A stretch of DNA of 64,000 nucleotides from Paractinoplanes bogorensis (GTDB lineage Bacteria; Actinomycetota; Actinomycetes; Mycobacteriales; Micromonosporaceae). Location: the NCBI RefSeq assembly GCF_018829635.1, contig NZ_JAHKKG010000001.1, positions 682,001-746,000 of the forward strand, given 5' to 3'. Position 1 is the stretch's first letter. The number at the start of each line of letters is the position of its first letter. Positions 8,410 to 16,545 of the stretch are shown one piece after another. Both the position numbers and the translations under genes were made by a program. The notes beneath the pieces were generated by a model, which ran no database searches, had not been told where the DNA came from, and saw nothing but the letters and a program-made list of their open reading frames with translations.

Positions 8410-10020
8410 ATGGCTGTCGCCCCACCGTCCCGTCGCCGCCGTTTCGGTGATCTCCCCACCGGCGTCAAGGTGCTCACCGCCGTGGGTCTCGCCGCCCTGG
8501 TCGCGCTGACCGTCGGCATCGCCGGGATGGTGTCGCTGTCGAAGTCCAGCGAGGCCGCGCAGCGCATTTACAGCCGCAACCTGATGGCGGTCAAGGCGAT
8601 CGAGGACGTACGCGCGGTCGCGCTCAAGGCCCGGCTCGCCGCGACGAACCAGGCCCTCGCTCAGTCGGTGGCGGCGGAGAAGAAGTACCGGGACGCCTTC
8701 GCGACCGACAGCGCCGCCTTCACCACCGCGATCACGCAGTACCGCGCGGCCATGTCGGGCGGCCGGACCGCCACTGTGGACTCGCTGCAGGCACTCTGGG
8801 ACCAGTACCGCACGATCGTGCAGAACAAGCTGTTCCCGGTCGGTGCGGCCAACGAGCTGACGACCTGGGCGAAGATCCGGGACGCCGAGGTCCTGCCGGT
8901 CATGGACAAGTTCAACGCCGCCATCGACCAGCTGATCGCGGCCGAGAGTGCCGATGCCGCAGCCGCCGCCGACGCAGCCGCCGCGAACTACAAGTCGAGC
9001 CGCCTGCTCGACCTGAGCCTGCTCGTTGCGGGCCTGATCGCGGCCGGCGCGGTCGGCGTGCTGGTGTCGCGCACGATCGTGCGCTCGCTGCGTAAGGTCG
9101 AGGAGGTCTCGGAGGCGCTCGCGCACGGCGACCTGACCCACACCAGCGGCCTGACCACCAACGACGAGACCGGCCGGGTCGGCCGCGCGCTCGACACGGC
9201 CGTCGCCCAACTCCGCGACACGGTGTCGACCATCGACCAGTCGGCCGCGTCGCTGGCCGGCGCGGCCGAGGAGATCACGGCGACCGCGTCGCAGATCGCG
9301 GACTCGGCCGGCGAGACCTCCCGCCAGGCCCAGGCCGTCTCGACCGCGGCCGACGAGGTGACCGCGAGCGTCACGACGGTGTCGGCTGGTGGCGAGGAGA
9401 TGGCGGCGGCGATCCGCGAGATCTCCCAGAACGCCGCCGAGGGCGCCCGGGTCGCGCAGGAGGCGGTGGCCGCCGCCAACGCCACCTCGCAGACGATGAA
9501 CCAGCTCGGCGCGTCGTCGGCCGAGATCGGCAACGTCATCAAGGTGATCACCACGATCGCCGAGCAGACCAACCTGCTCGCGTTGAACGCCACCATCGAG
9601 GCGGCCCGCGCGGGCGAGGCGGGCAAGGGCTTCGCCGTGGTCGCGTCCGAGGTCAAGGACCTGGCCCAGGAGACCGCCAAGGCCACCGAGGAGATCTCCC
9701 GCCGGGTCGAGGCGATCCAGTCGGACGCGGGCGGCGCCGTCAGCGCCATCGAGATGATCACCGAGGTGATCGGCCGGATCAGCGACTTCCAGACCACGAT
9801 CGCCTCGGCCGTGGAGGAGCAGACCGCCACCACCGCCGAGATGAACCGCAGCGTGGCCGAGGCGGCCGGAGCGAGCAGCGAGATCTCGGCGACGATCAAC
9901 GGGGTCGCCACCTCGGCGCACACCACGAGCGAGGGCGTGGCCGACACCCGGCAGGCCACGGCCGAGTTGTCGCGCATGTCGACCGAGCTGAGCCGGCTGG
10001 TGTCGACCTTCAAGTACTGA
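8410..10020 (+). CDS. methyl-accepting chemotaxis protein
   Basis: A 536-residue chemoreceptor. The order is: first membrane helix (about residues 20-45), a helical periplasm-facing four-helix-bundle sensor, a second membrane helix (about 193-215), HAMP, then a long methyl-accepting coiled coil. The conserved hairpin tip is clear (IAEQTNLLALNATIEAARAG followed by GKGFAVVASEVKDLA). It would signal to CheA/CheW; none is encoded in this window. The start at 8410 follows CCGGAGG at 8394-8400; a 13-residue longer frame lacks such a site. The ligand cannot be predicted. Confidence 0.93.
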   Translation: MAVAPPSRRRRFGDLPTGVKVLTAVGLAALVALTVGIAGMVSLSKSSEAAQRIYSRNLMAVKAIEDVRAVALKARLAATNQALAQSVAAEKKYRDAFATDSAAFTTAITQYRAAMSGGRTATVDSLQALWDQYRTIVQNKLFPVGAANELTTWAKIRDAEVLPVMDKFNAAIDQLIAAESADAAAAADAAAANYKSSRLLDLSLLVAGLIAAGAVGVLVSRTIVRSLRKVEEVSEALAHGDLTHTSGLTTNDETGRVGRALDTAVAQLRDTVSTIDQSAASLAGAAEEITATASQIADSAGETSRQAQAVSTAADEVTASVTTVSAGGEEMAAAIREISQNAAEGARVAQEAVAAANATSQTMNQLGASSAEIGNVIKVITTIAEQTNLLALNATIEAARAGEAGKGFAVVASEVKDLAQETAKATEEISRRVEAIQSDAGGAVSAIEMITEVIGRISDFQTTIASAVEEQTATTAEMNRSVAEAAGASSEISATINGVATSAHTTSEGVADTRQATAELSRMSTELSRLVSTFKY

Positions 10021-10023
10021 GCT

Positions 10024-10097
10024 GTCGCCGCTGTCCCCTCAGCCGCTGCCCGATTCTGCCGTCGCCGCTGTCCTCTCAGCCGCTGCCCGATTCTGCC
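10024..10097. repeat. two tandem 37-bp direct repeats
   Basis: Two adjacent 37-bp copies (10024-10060 and 10061-10097) differ at one position. They fill the gap between the chemoreceptor stop and the diguanylate cyclase start. Confidence 0.85.
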
Positions 10098-10102
10098 GAA
10101 CA

Positions 10103-11584
10103 GTGGGTGTGCCGAACTGGCGGTGGTGCCTGGCTGCGGGGACAGCGGCGACCGCCGTGTACGTCCTGCTGCCGGACGGCGGCCGGTGGCACGCGATCGC
10201 GTACGCGCTGCTCGGCTCCCTGTGCGTGGCCGGTGTGGTGTTCGCGGTCCGGGTCTATCGCCCGCATCAGCCGACGACCTGGTACACGTTCGTCGGCGGG
10301 CTCGGGGTGTGGCTGGCGGGCTCGGTGATCAACCGGGTGACGGCCGAGCCGCCCTGGCCGGCCATCACCCAGGTGCTCGACCTGGCCGGCTATCCGCTGG
10401 TCGGCTGGGCCCTGGCCGCTCTGATCCGGGGGCGCGCCCGGGCTCATGACCGCACGGCACTGATCGACGGCAGCATCGTGGCGACCAGCCTCGCCCTGCT
10501 CTACTGGTCCCTGGTGGTCGGCACCACCACCGTGTCCCCGGTCCAACTGGTCGTCGCGTTGGGCGACGTCATGCTGTTCATGCTCGGCTCGCTGCTGATC
10601 ACCACGCCGGGCGCCCGTACGGTCAGCTACCGGCTGCTGCTCACCGCGCTGCTGCTGACCGCGATAGCCGACATCTCGCTGGTCGTCATGCCGTCGGACC
10701 CGTCGCGGAGCGGACCGGCCGACGTCCTCGGCCTGCTGGGCAATGTGCTGGTCGCGACGGCCGCCCTGCACCCGTCGATGCGCCGGCTGACCGTGCCGCC
10801 GGCCAACCCGCCACGCTTCGTCCGGCCTCGGCTGATCCTGCTCGCGGTGGCCGTTCTGCTGGCTCCGGCGGTCAACCTGTACGACGGGCTGACCGGCCGC
10901 CCGGGTGAGGACTGGCTGACCACCGGCGTCGCCACGATCCTGCTGTTCGCCCTGGTCACCGCGCGCATGGCCGGACTCGTGCACCGGGTCGAGACCCAGT
11001 CCCGCGAACTCGAGCACCTGGCCGGCCACGACGCGCTCACCGGCCTGCCCAACCGCCGCCGCTGGGACGACCGGCTGACCACCGTCATGGCCGGCGGCGC
11101 CGCGACACTCATCGTCGGACTGCTCGACCTCGACCATTTCAAGGCCTTCAACGACACCCGTGGGCACCAGGCCGGCGACGACCTGCTGGCCGAGGCCGCC
11201 GCCGCCTGGCGGGCCTGTCTGCGCCCGGGTGACCTGCTGGCCCGCTACGGCGGGGAGGAGTTCGGACTGCTGATCACCGGCGGCACACTCGACGAAGCGG
11301 TCCGCACGGCTGAGCGGTTGTTGCGCGTTACGCCGTACGGGCAAACGTTCTCCGCGGGTCTGACTGTCTGGGACGGTCGGCAGAGCCCGGCCGAACTGCT
11401 GCACCGGGCCGATGAGCTGCTCTATGCGAGCAAGCAGGCCGGGCGGGCCCGAATCTCAACAGCGGCCGTTGCAGGCCAGGACGCGCAGGCGGTCGAGGGT
11501 GCCGTGCCACTGGTTCGAGTCACCGGAGAAGGGGCCGCGGCTCGAGTACTGCCAGAACGACCAGGTCGGCGCCCCCGCCGGTAG
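10103..11584 (+). CDS. membrane-bound diguanylate cyclase (GGDEF)
   Basis: A 493-residue protein with about eight membrane helices in the first 310 residues, then a GGDEF domain that makes cyclic di-GMP. The active site reads RYGGEEFGLL. An RPGD sequence five residues upstream fits the inhibitory I-site (RxxD), so product feedback is likely. HDALTGLPNRR and LDLDHFKAFND are the usual flanking motifs. The start is uncertain (GTG at 10103 or 10109, no good ribosome-binding site). The GGDEF domain ends near 11465; the last 40 residues are read antisense through the 3' end of the GH25 gene and look like an accidental extension. Confidence 0.88.
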   Translation: MGVPNWRWCLAAGTAATAVYVLLPDGGRWHAIAYALLGSLCVAGVVFAVRVYRPHQPTTWYTFVGGLGVWLAGSVINRVTAEPPWPAITQVLDLAGYPLVGWALAALIRGRARAHDRTALIDGSIVATSLALLYWSLVVGTTTVSPVQLVVALGDVMLFMLGSLLITTPGARTVSYRLLLTALLLTAIADISLVVMPSDPSRSGPADVLGLLGNVLVATAALHPSMRRLTVPPANPPRFVRPRLILLAVAVLLAPAVNLYDGLTGRPGEDWLTTGVATILLFALVTARMAGLVHRVETQSRELEHLAGHDALTGLPNRRRWDDRLTTVMAGGAATLIVGLLDLDHFKAFNDTRGHQAGDDLLAEAAAAWRACLRPGDLLARYGGEEFGLLITGGTLDEAVRTAERLLRVTPYGQTFSAGLTVWDGRQSPAELLHRADELLYASKQAGRARISTAAVAGQDAQAVEGAVPLVRVTGEGAAARVLPERPGRRPRR

Positions 11585-12178
11585 AACGCCGGGTGCGCTC
11601 GCATAGCGCGCCAGCCACAACGGCGAATTCGCCCAGAAACCCGAGTAGTTGCCGGTGCAGCGCTGCCACCAGTCCGTCGTGGTGTAGATGACGGCCCATC
11701 TTCCCGTACGGGCGTGGTAGCGATTCAGGAACGCGGCGATCCAATTGCGCATGTCGGTGGTGTTCAACCCGTAGCAGGTGTTCGTACCGGGGTACGGGTT
11801 GTATTCGATGTCGAGCGCACCGGGCAGGGTCCGGCCGTCGGGTGACCAGCCGCCACCGCGACCGACGAAGAAGTCGGCCTGTGCCTGCGCCGAACCGGGC
11901 GACCGGTTCGGCAGAGCGAAGTGGTACGCCCCGCGGATCATGCCCACGTTGTACGAGCCGTTGTACTGCTGCGCGAAATAGGGGTTGGTGTAGGAACTGC
12001 CCTCGGTCGCCTTGACGAAAGCGAACCGTGAACCGGCGTTCCACTGCGCCCGCCAATTCACATTTCCCTGGTGGCTGGCGACATCTTGGCCATAGGTGAC
12101 GGGGGCGGCCTGGGCCGGTGCGGCGACGCTCAGGGTCGCCGCGATGCTCAGGGCGGTGAGAATGCCCGACAGCTTCAC
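11456..12178 (-). CDS. secreted GH25 lysozyme (N-acetylmuramidase)
   Basis: A 240-residue secreted muramidase. A signal peptide (residues 1 to about 25, cut after APAQA) is followed by a single GH25 catalytic domain. The N-terminal GQDVASHQG and central DIEYNP segments carry the acidic catalytic residues, and YHFALP and WSFWQYSS are family landmarks. It would cleave the beta-1,4 bond of peptidoglycan outside the cell. GTG 12178 is chosen because GGAGGTAAATTCC precedes it; longer in-frame starts lack a site. Its last 129 bp overlap the convergent diguanylate cyclase gene. Confidence 0.92.
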   Translation of the reverse strand: MKLSGILTALSIAATLSVAAPAQAAPVTYGQDVASHQGNVNWRAQWNAGSRFAFVKATEGSSYTNPYFAQQYNGSYNVGMIRGAYHFALPNRSPGSAQAQADFFVGRGGGWSPDGRTLPGALDIEYNPYPGTNTCYGLNTTDMRNWIAAFLNRYHARTGRWAVIYTTTDWWQRCTGNYSGFWANSPLWLARYASAPGVLPAGAPTWSFWQYSSRGPFSGDSNQWHGTLDRLRVLACNGRC

Positions 12179-12354
12179 GGAATTTACCTCCACGGCTGGG
12201 TGAGCGTTCATTGCAGCCGCGACCACAGGTCGGCGGAAAGCAGGAACGCGACAGCCCGCGGATGACCCCGGATCAGGGTCGGAGTTCCGTCGGCGAGAAC
12301 GGCTCGCTCAGGTATTTCTTCTACTCGCTTTCACGAGCCGTTCCGCCGTTTGGA

Positions 12355-12954
12355 TCAGGCCCTCTTGGTGTGCTTCTTGTAGCCGTCGTTCGTGTCGGTG
12401 GCGGCCGGCTTGGTGGCGCCGTCGGTCGTGTCGGCGGCGTCAGGCTTGGTGTAGCCGTCGTTCGTGTCGGTCGCGGCGGGCTTGGTGCCGGCGTCGGTCG
12501 TGTCAGCGTCGGGGCCCTCGTCGCCCTGGTCCGCGGCGGGCTTGCCGTAGCCCTGGTCGGTGTTGTCGTCGGCGGGCTTGCCCTGGCCCCGGGTCGGCTT
12601 GTCGTCGCTGTCGTCGGCGGCCGGCTTGCCGTAACCCTGGTCCGTGTCGTCGGCGGTGGCGGGCTCCTCGCCGTTGCCCTGGCCGTCGCCCATGACGGCG
12701 GGCGTGTGGCGGTGGTGGTTCCGCATGTGGTGGTGGCGCCGGTGGTCGCGGAAGCCGAAGCCCTCGTCGAGGAAGGCGAGGCCATCGGCGAAGAAACCGT
12801 CTTCGTCGTCGAAGAACGCGACGCTGCCGAAGCCGGGCCCGTCACAGCCGCAGTGGTGCCCCTGAACGGCGGCCTGAGCGGCGGTCGCCGGAAGGAAAAG
12901 CGCACCGGCGGTGACCGCACCGGCGAGGATCGACTTGATAAGTGTTGACGGCAT
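12355..12954 (-). CDS. secreted, disordered repeat protein with His-rich segment
   Basis: A 199-residue protein of unknown family. It has a signal peptide (residues 1-28, ending ATAAQA), a His/Arg-rich cluster (HRRHHHMRNHHRH, about 71-83), then a disordered tail. The tail is built from repeats such as DQGYGKPA, DTNDGYTKP and TKPAATDTNDGY. The acidic repeats and His cluster suggest metal or polyanion binding outside the cell, which is inference. Long frames on the opposite strand here reflect repeat composition rather than genes. Confidence 0.7.
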   Translation of the reverse strand: MPSTLIKSILAGAVTAGALFLPATAAQAAVQGHHCGCDGPGFGSVAFFDDEDGFFADGLAFLDEGFGFRDHRRHHHMRNHHRHTPAVMGDGQGNGEEPATADDTDQGYGKPAADDSDDKPTRGQGKPADDNTDQGYGKPAADQGDEGPDADTTDAGTKPAATDTNDGYTKPDAADTTDGATKPAATDTNDGYKKHTKRA

Positions 12955-13074
12955 GCTGCAGCTCTTCTCAACTCAGTGAATGGTCGTCAGATCGACCGAA
13001 TCGTCCACCCGCCTAACGATCTTGAGCGACGCAAAGACGCGCACCTCACCCTTTAGCGAAGGTGTAAGCGCCGT

Positions 13075-13140
13075 TCTCGGCGCTGATTAGCCTCGCTCTC
13101 AGCGCTGATTAGCCCCGCTCTCAGCGCTGATTCGAAAGCG
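13075..13140. repeat. three tandem 22-bp repeats (possible operator)
   Basis: Three head-to-tail 22-bp units (13075-13096, 13097-13118, 13119-13140) share the core TCTCAGCGCTGATT; the first two continue with AGCC(T/C)CGC. The core contains the palindrome AGCGCT. A 22-bp period is close to two helical turns, which would place bound proteins on one DNA face. They lie upstream of the secreted-protein gene (start 12954) and about 45 bp beyond the end of the TPR remnant. Confidence 0.7.
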
Positions 13141-13184
13141 ATCGAGGCAGATATCCGTACCTCTAATCGGTTAAGCCAAACGGA

Positions 13185-13583
13185 TCAGGCGTGACGTAAT
13201 TGTTCGTGGATAGCGGCCGCGCGATCGCGGTCGGCCCGGGCCGCGGCCGATCGACCCGCGCTCTCGTGGGTTTCCGCGCGGCGGATCAGAGTGGCGGCCA
13301 GGCTGTGCCGATCGCCGGCCCGCTCGAAATTCTCGACCGCACCGTCGTAGTGGTGAATTGCTTCGCCGAAATCGCCGAGCCGGTGCGAAGCGAGGCCGAG
13401 CGTGTCCAGCGACGCCGCCTGTTCCTGCAAGGTGCCGATTCGCCGCTGCAGCACGAGGGCCTGATTGCATACGGCTACGGCCTCGCGATCGCGCCCGGAC
13501 TGCACGTGCAGCCACCCCGTGGCGCTGAGGACGTCGCTGGATCCTGCGGAATATCGCAAGATCGTCTCCCAGATTTCTCCCAA
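13185..13583 (-). pseudogene. truncated TPR protein (C-terminal remnant)
   Basis: About 130 residues of tetratricopeptide repeats, with units such as GWLHVQSGRDREAVAVCNQAL, LGLASHRLGDFGEAIHHYDGA and LIRRAETHESAGRSAAARADR. The sequence matches the C-terminal end of large SARP/AfsR-type or NB-ARC regulators, where TPRs normally follow a DNA-binding and an ATPase domain. Neither domain is found upstream in any frame to 13850, so this is probably the remaining tail of a decayed gene. A stand-alone small TPR protein cannot be excluded. Confidence 0.55.
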
Positions 13584-13938
13584 GCGGGGGTGTCACCACC
13601 TGTGCGGGCATTCCGTCGCGCAAGCTCCGCCCTGGCGGGCCGTGGCCGGCTGGTCCAGATGGAGCACCCCACGTCTGACCGACCTGGACCAGCCGGGCCA
13701 CGGCCCGGCTGTCTCGGTGTGCGGTGGATTGTTTCGCTGGGCTTGGGCATCCCGAGCCGCCGGGGTTCAGGGCGGGTAGCCCTGGCCGCCGGAGGCACAT
13801 CCTGGGTGCAGGGTCGGAGATCCTGCCCGCCGGAGGCTTGCTGGCTCAACCGTGCCGAATCTCAAGCAGACGCTAAGGGGTGCCTGCCGACACCCGAATA
13901 CAGGCGTGAACCCACCGTCGGTAGGCCGAGGAGAAACT
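13584..13938. other. gene-free stretch, probably decayed DNA
   Basis: About 355 bp between the TPR remnant and the next membrane-protein gene. Open frames here have no protein-like character and none continues the TPR sequence. It probably contains debris of the lost N-terminal part plus the promoter of the gene at 13939. Confidence 0.4.
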
Positions 13939-14331
13939 TTGAGAAGGAACTGGACTGTTGCCTTCGCGGTCGGATTGGTCGCGATGATCGCGGGCTTCAT
14001 ACTCGGGCAGCAGACGGTACAAGTGCTTCCGGATGGCGGGTCAGTAACCTCTTGCGGCTCGGTCTTTGACAGCAAAGTCAGTGCTGTCTATCAACACGAA
14101 GCGACCGTGAATCTCGGCAACGTCCTCCTCGGCGCCCCTTACGGCGAGTCGAACGCCGGTGCTATGTGTGAACTCGCGCTCGGCCAGCGTGAGAACAACG
14201 TCATGTGGCTCTTGATACCGGGTGGCCTGCTGATGTTCGTGGCAATCGTTGGGCTCGCCGCAATCCTCTGGTCCGAACGGGAGTCCGGGCCGGGTCGACT
14301 GCCGAAAGCCAAGTTGCTTGGCCGCTTCTGA
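13939..14331 (+). CDS. small two-helix membrane protein
   Basis: A 130-residue protein with a membrane helix near the N-terminus (about residues 5-25, VAFAVGLVAMIAGFILG) and another near the C-terminus (about 95-118). They flank an extracytoplasmic loop with two cysteines (SCGSVFD and AMCELA) that could pair. The TTG start at 13939 is preferred because GAGGAG lies at 13928-13933 with good spacing. Upstream in-frame residues to 13852 are not protein-like. No family is recognised. A strong hairpin follows the stop. Confidence 0.6.
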   Translation: MRRNWTVAFAVGLVAMIAGFILGQQTVQVLPDGGSVTSCGSVFDSKVSAVYQHEATVNLGNVLLGAPYGESNAGAMCELALGQRENNVMWLLIPGGLLMFVAIVGLAAILWSERESGPGRLPKAKLLGRF

Positions 14332-14353
14332 CAGTAGTTACCTATCCACCTCA

Positions 14354-14400
14354 GCCCCCAGCCCCTCGCATCCGCGGGATGGCTGGGGGCTTCTTTGTGT
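14354..14400 (+). terminator. intrinsic terminator
   Basis: A perfect 10-bp inverted repeat, GCCCCCAGCC (14354-14363) and GGCTGGGGGC (14381-14390), is followed by TTCTTTGTGT. It sits 20 bp after the stop of the small membrane-protein gene. Confidence 0.8.
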
Positions 14401-14482
14401 CCAGTCGGGGCTCGTGGATTGCGCGGTCGGGTCGGCGCCAAGGCCGAAGGCCGGCGGCGCCGATTCCCTAACCGCGCCTTGA

Positions 14483-14758
14483 ACCGATGCATGCTGGCTG
14501 CCGATTGCGCCGGGGCTGACCCCGCACGGGCTGCGTCATACGTATAAGACCCTGATGATCGAGCTGGGTACCCCGGCGCATCTGATGGACGCCTTCATGG
14601 GTCACGCGGATGGTTCGGTCCAGGCGCTGTATTCACACGTCACTGCCGACATGGTCGGGAGGCTGCTCGACGGTTTGACCGGTCTGTGGAGTGCGGCGCT
14701 CGACGTCCGGCGGGAGCTGAGCCCGCGTCACCGGTCGGTGCGCTCGATCGCCTGCTGA
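14483..14758 (+). pseudogene. tyrosine recombinase (integrase) C-terminal remnant
   Basis: The frame is open from 14483 after an in-frame stop at 14480. It encodes the end of a tyrosine recombinase: LTPHGLRHTYKTLMIELG carries the HxxR catalytic pair, and MGHADGSVQALYSHVT carries the final catalytic His and Tyr. The N-terminal arm-binding and core-binding domains and the first catalytic Arg are missing, so it cannot be active. It lies about 120 bp from the 3' end of tRNA-Val, where such elements commonly integrate, and probably marks a degraded integrative element. Confidence 0.85.
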
Positions 14759-14821
14759 CGGGAGGTCTGTGTGAGAGCGGCAAGATCGTCTCCCAAGATT
14801 CTCCCGACGGGCCCGGACGAC

Positions 14822-14860
14822 GAAAAACGGGCTCCGTTCCCGAGGAACGAAACCCGCTCT
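14822..14860 (-). terminator. intrinsic terminator of the tRNA operon
   Basis: Read on the minus strand, GCGGGTTTCGTTCC and GGAACGGAGCCCG form a stem around a two-base loop, followed by TTTTT. It lies just downstream of tRNA-Val, the last gene of the operon. Confidence 0.8.
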
Positions 14861-14879
14861 GACCTGCTGTTCTATCTCG

Positions 14880-14951
14880 TGGGCGATACTGGGATCGAAC
14901 CAGTGACCTCTTCCGTGTCAAGGAAGCGCGCTCCCGCTGCGCCAATCGCCC
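14880..14951 (-). tRNA. tRNA-Val (GAC)
   Basis: A cloverleaf with acceptor stem GGGCGAT/ATCGCCC, a D-arm beginning TGGCGCAGC, anticodon stem CTTCC/GGAAG around TTGACAC (anticodon GAC, Val) and T-arm GGTTCGATCCC. The 3' CCA is not encoded. It is the third and last gene of the Gly-Cys-Val operon. Confidence 0.97.
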
Positions 14952-14981
14952 TCGGGTGTTCTGTTCTCAGCATTGCTGCCG

Positions 14982-15052
14982 AGGTGGAGACGGGATTTGA
15001 ACCCGTGTAGACGGCTTTGCAGGCCGTTGCCTCGCCTCTCGGCCACTCCACC
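14982..15052 (-). tRNA. tRNA-Cys (GCA)
   Basis: Acceptor stem GGTGGAG/CTCCACC with discriminator U. The anticodon loop CTGCAAA gives anticodon GCA (Cys). The T-loop reads GGTTCAAATCCC. CCA is not encoded. It is the middle gene of the Gly-Cys-Val operon conserved in actinobacteria. Confidence 0.97.
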
Positions 15053-15086
15053 GAGCAGGCCCAGCACAGAAGTGAAGGCCTCTCCG

Positions 15087-15159
15087 AGCGGACGACGGGA
15101 TTCGAACCCGCGACCCTCACCTTGGCAAGGTGATGCGCTACCAGCTGCGCTACGTCCGC
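15087..15159 (-). tRNA. tRNA-Gly (GCC)
   Basis: Acceptor stem GCGGACG/CGTCCGC with discriminator U. The anticodon loop gives anticodon GCC (Gly), and the T-loop reads GGTTCGAATCCC. CCA is not encoded. It is the promoter-proximal gene of the three-tRNA operon. Confidence 0.97.
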
Positions 15160-15334
15160 ATGTCCCCGCGGCTTCCCCCGGCGACGGAAGAAACATTAGC
15201 CGGTCCCCTACGGCCTTGCCAAACCGGGGTCCCCCGGCGCGTCGTGGGCCAGGGTTCACCAGGGGTTCCGAAGTTATCCACAGGCCGTGAACACGGCGAG
15301 CGGCCGGCGGCCCCTCCGGTGTTGGATGAGGGCC

Positions 15335-16516
15335 ATGGAGTTCCGGCAGATCAGTTCGGCGGAGCGTACGGGGAAGATGTTTCCGCTTCAGTCCTACGCG
15401 TTTGTGGCGTCTCCGTGGCCTGAGGAGGACGAGGCGGCGTACGCGAAGCGCTCGGCTTTCTTCGAGACGGCGATCAGCATGGTGGCCGAGGAGGGTGGGC
15501 AGGCGCTGGCCTGCGCGGCCGCGCTGCGGATGCGGCAGAACGTGCGGGGGCTTGTCCACGACATGGCGGGTGTGGCCTCCGTGGCCTCGCATCCGTCGGC
15601 GCGGCGGCGGGGGCTGGTGCGCGGGGTGCTCGAGCGGCTGCTGCGCCAGGCCCGCGATGAGGGGCACACGGTCAGCGCGCTTTATCCGTTTCGGCCGTCG
15701 TTTTACGGGCGGTTTGGGTACGTGGGGACGCCGCGCCACCGGATTGCCACTTTTGCGCCCGAGGGGCTTGCGCATCTGACCCGGATGGAGCTGCCGGGCG
15801 AGGTGGAGTGGCTGCCGATGCGGGACGGGTTTGCCGCGGTGTCGCAGCTGCAGGAGCGGTTGCTGGGTGAGCGGCACGGGTTCGCGGTCTACGACGAGAC
15901 GCGGGCGGCCGAGTTCCGGGAGAGCAAGCGGTGGGTCGCGGTCGCGCGGATGGACGGCGAAGTGGTGGGGGCTGTTGTTTACCGGGTGGAGGCGTACGGC
16001 GGGGACCTCTTTGCCTCTGATCTTCTGACCACGGGGCCGTGGGGGCGCGCGCTGCTGTTGCAGTTCTTCGGGCGGCACGTGGATCAGATCGCGCGGGTGC
16101 ATGTGCGGGTGGGGACCGATGAGGTTCCGGAGCTGTGGGGCACCGACTTCGCGGTGACGACCGAGGGGCGGGTCGACTTTCCGACACATGGTGGGGCGAT
16201 GGTGCGGGTGCTCGACATGGCGGGACTCGATGGCACCGCGGTGGGGGACGGGGATGTGACCGTCGAGATTCCGGACGATGAGCTGGTCGGTGGGCGGTGG
16301 CGCCTGGTGGGGGAGGGTGGCCGGCTCACCGTCACCAAGGGCACGGCGGATCCGAGGGTGACGCTCTCGGTGGGTGGGTTCAGTGGGTTGCTCTACGGGG
16401 TGCTCGACCCGATCGAAGTGATGACTCGCGGGCTCGGGCAGGTGGATGCGGCTGCGGTTGGTGCGCTCGGGCGGATGTTCCCGCGCGAGATGCCGTACAT
16501 CTGCGCGGACTTCTGA
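15335..16516 (+). CDS. Eis-like GNAT N-acetyltransferase
   Basis: A 393-residue enzyme of the Eis type: two GNAT folds followed by an SCP2-like C-terminal domain. The acetyl-CoA segment VASHPSARRRGLVRGVLERLLR (about residues 85-106) and YPFRPSFYGRFGYV (about 120-133) match the family. The C-terminal free carboxylate (YICADF) is characteristic, since Eis uses its own C-terminus in catalysis. Family members acetylate amines on aminoglycosides or protein lysines. ATG 15335 (MEFRQI) is the normal Eis start; a 16-residue longer frame is not supported. Confidence 0.88.
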   Translation: MEFRQISSAERTGKMFPLQSYAFVASPWPEEDEAAYAKRSAFFETAISMVAEEGGQALACAAALRMRQNVRGLVHDMAGVASVASHPSARRRGLVRGVLERLLRQARDEGHTVSALYPFRPSFYGRFGYVGTPRHRIATFAPEGLAHLTRMELPGEVEWLPMRDGFAAVSQLQERLLGERHGFAVYDETRAAEFRESKRWVAVARMDGEVVGAVVYRVEAYGGDLFASDLLTTGPWGRALLLQFFGRHVDQIARVHVRVGTDEVPELWGTDFAVTTEGRVDFPTHGGAMVRVLDMAGLDGTAVGDGDVTVEIPDDELVGGRWRLVGEGGRLTVTKGTADPRVTLSVGGFSGLLYGVLDPIEVMTRGLGQVDAAAVGALGRMFPREMPYICADF

Positions 16517-16545
16517 GAGAGCGATCAGCGGGCGATAATCGCGGG

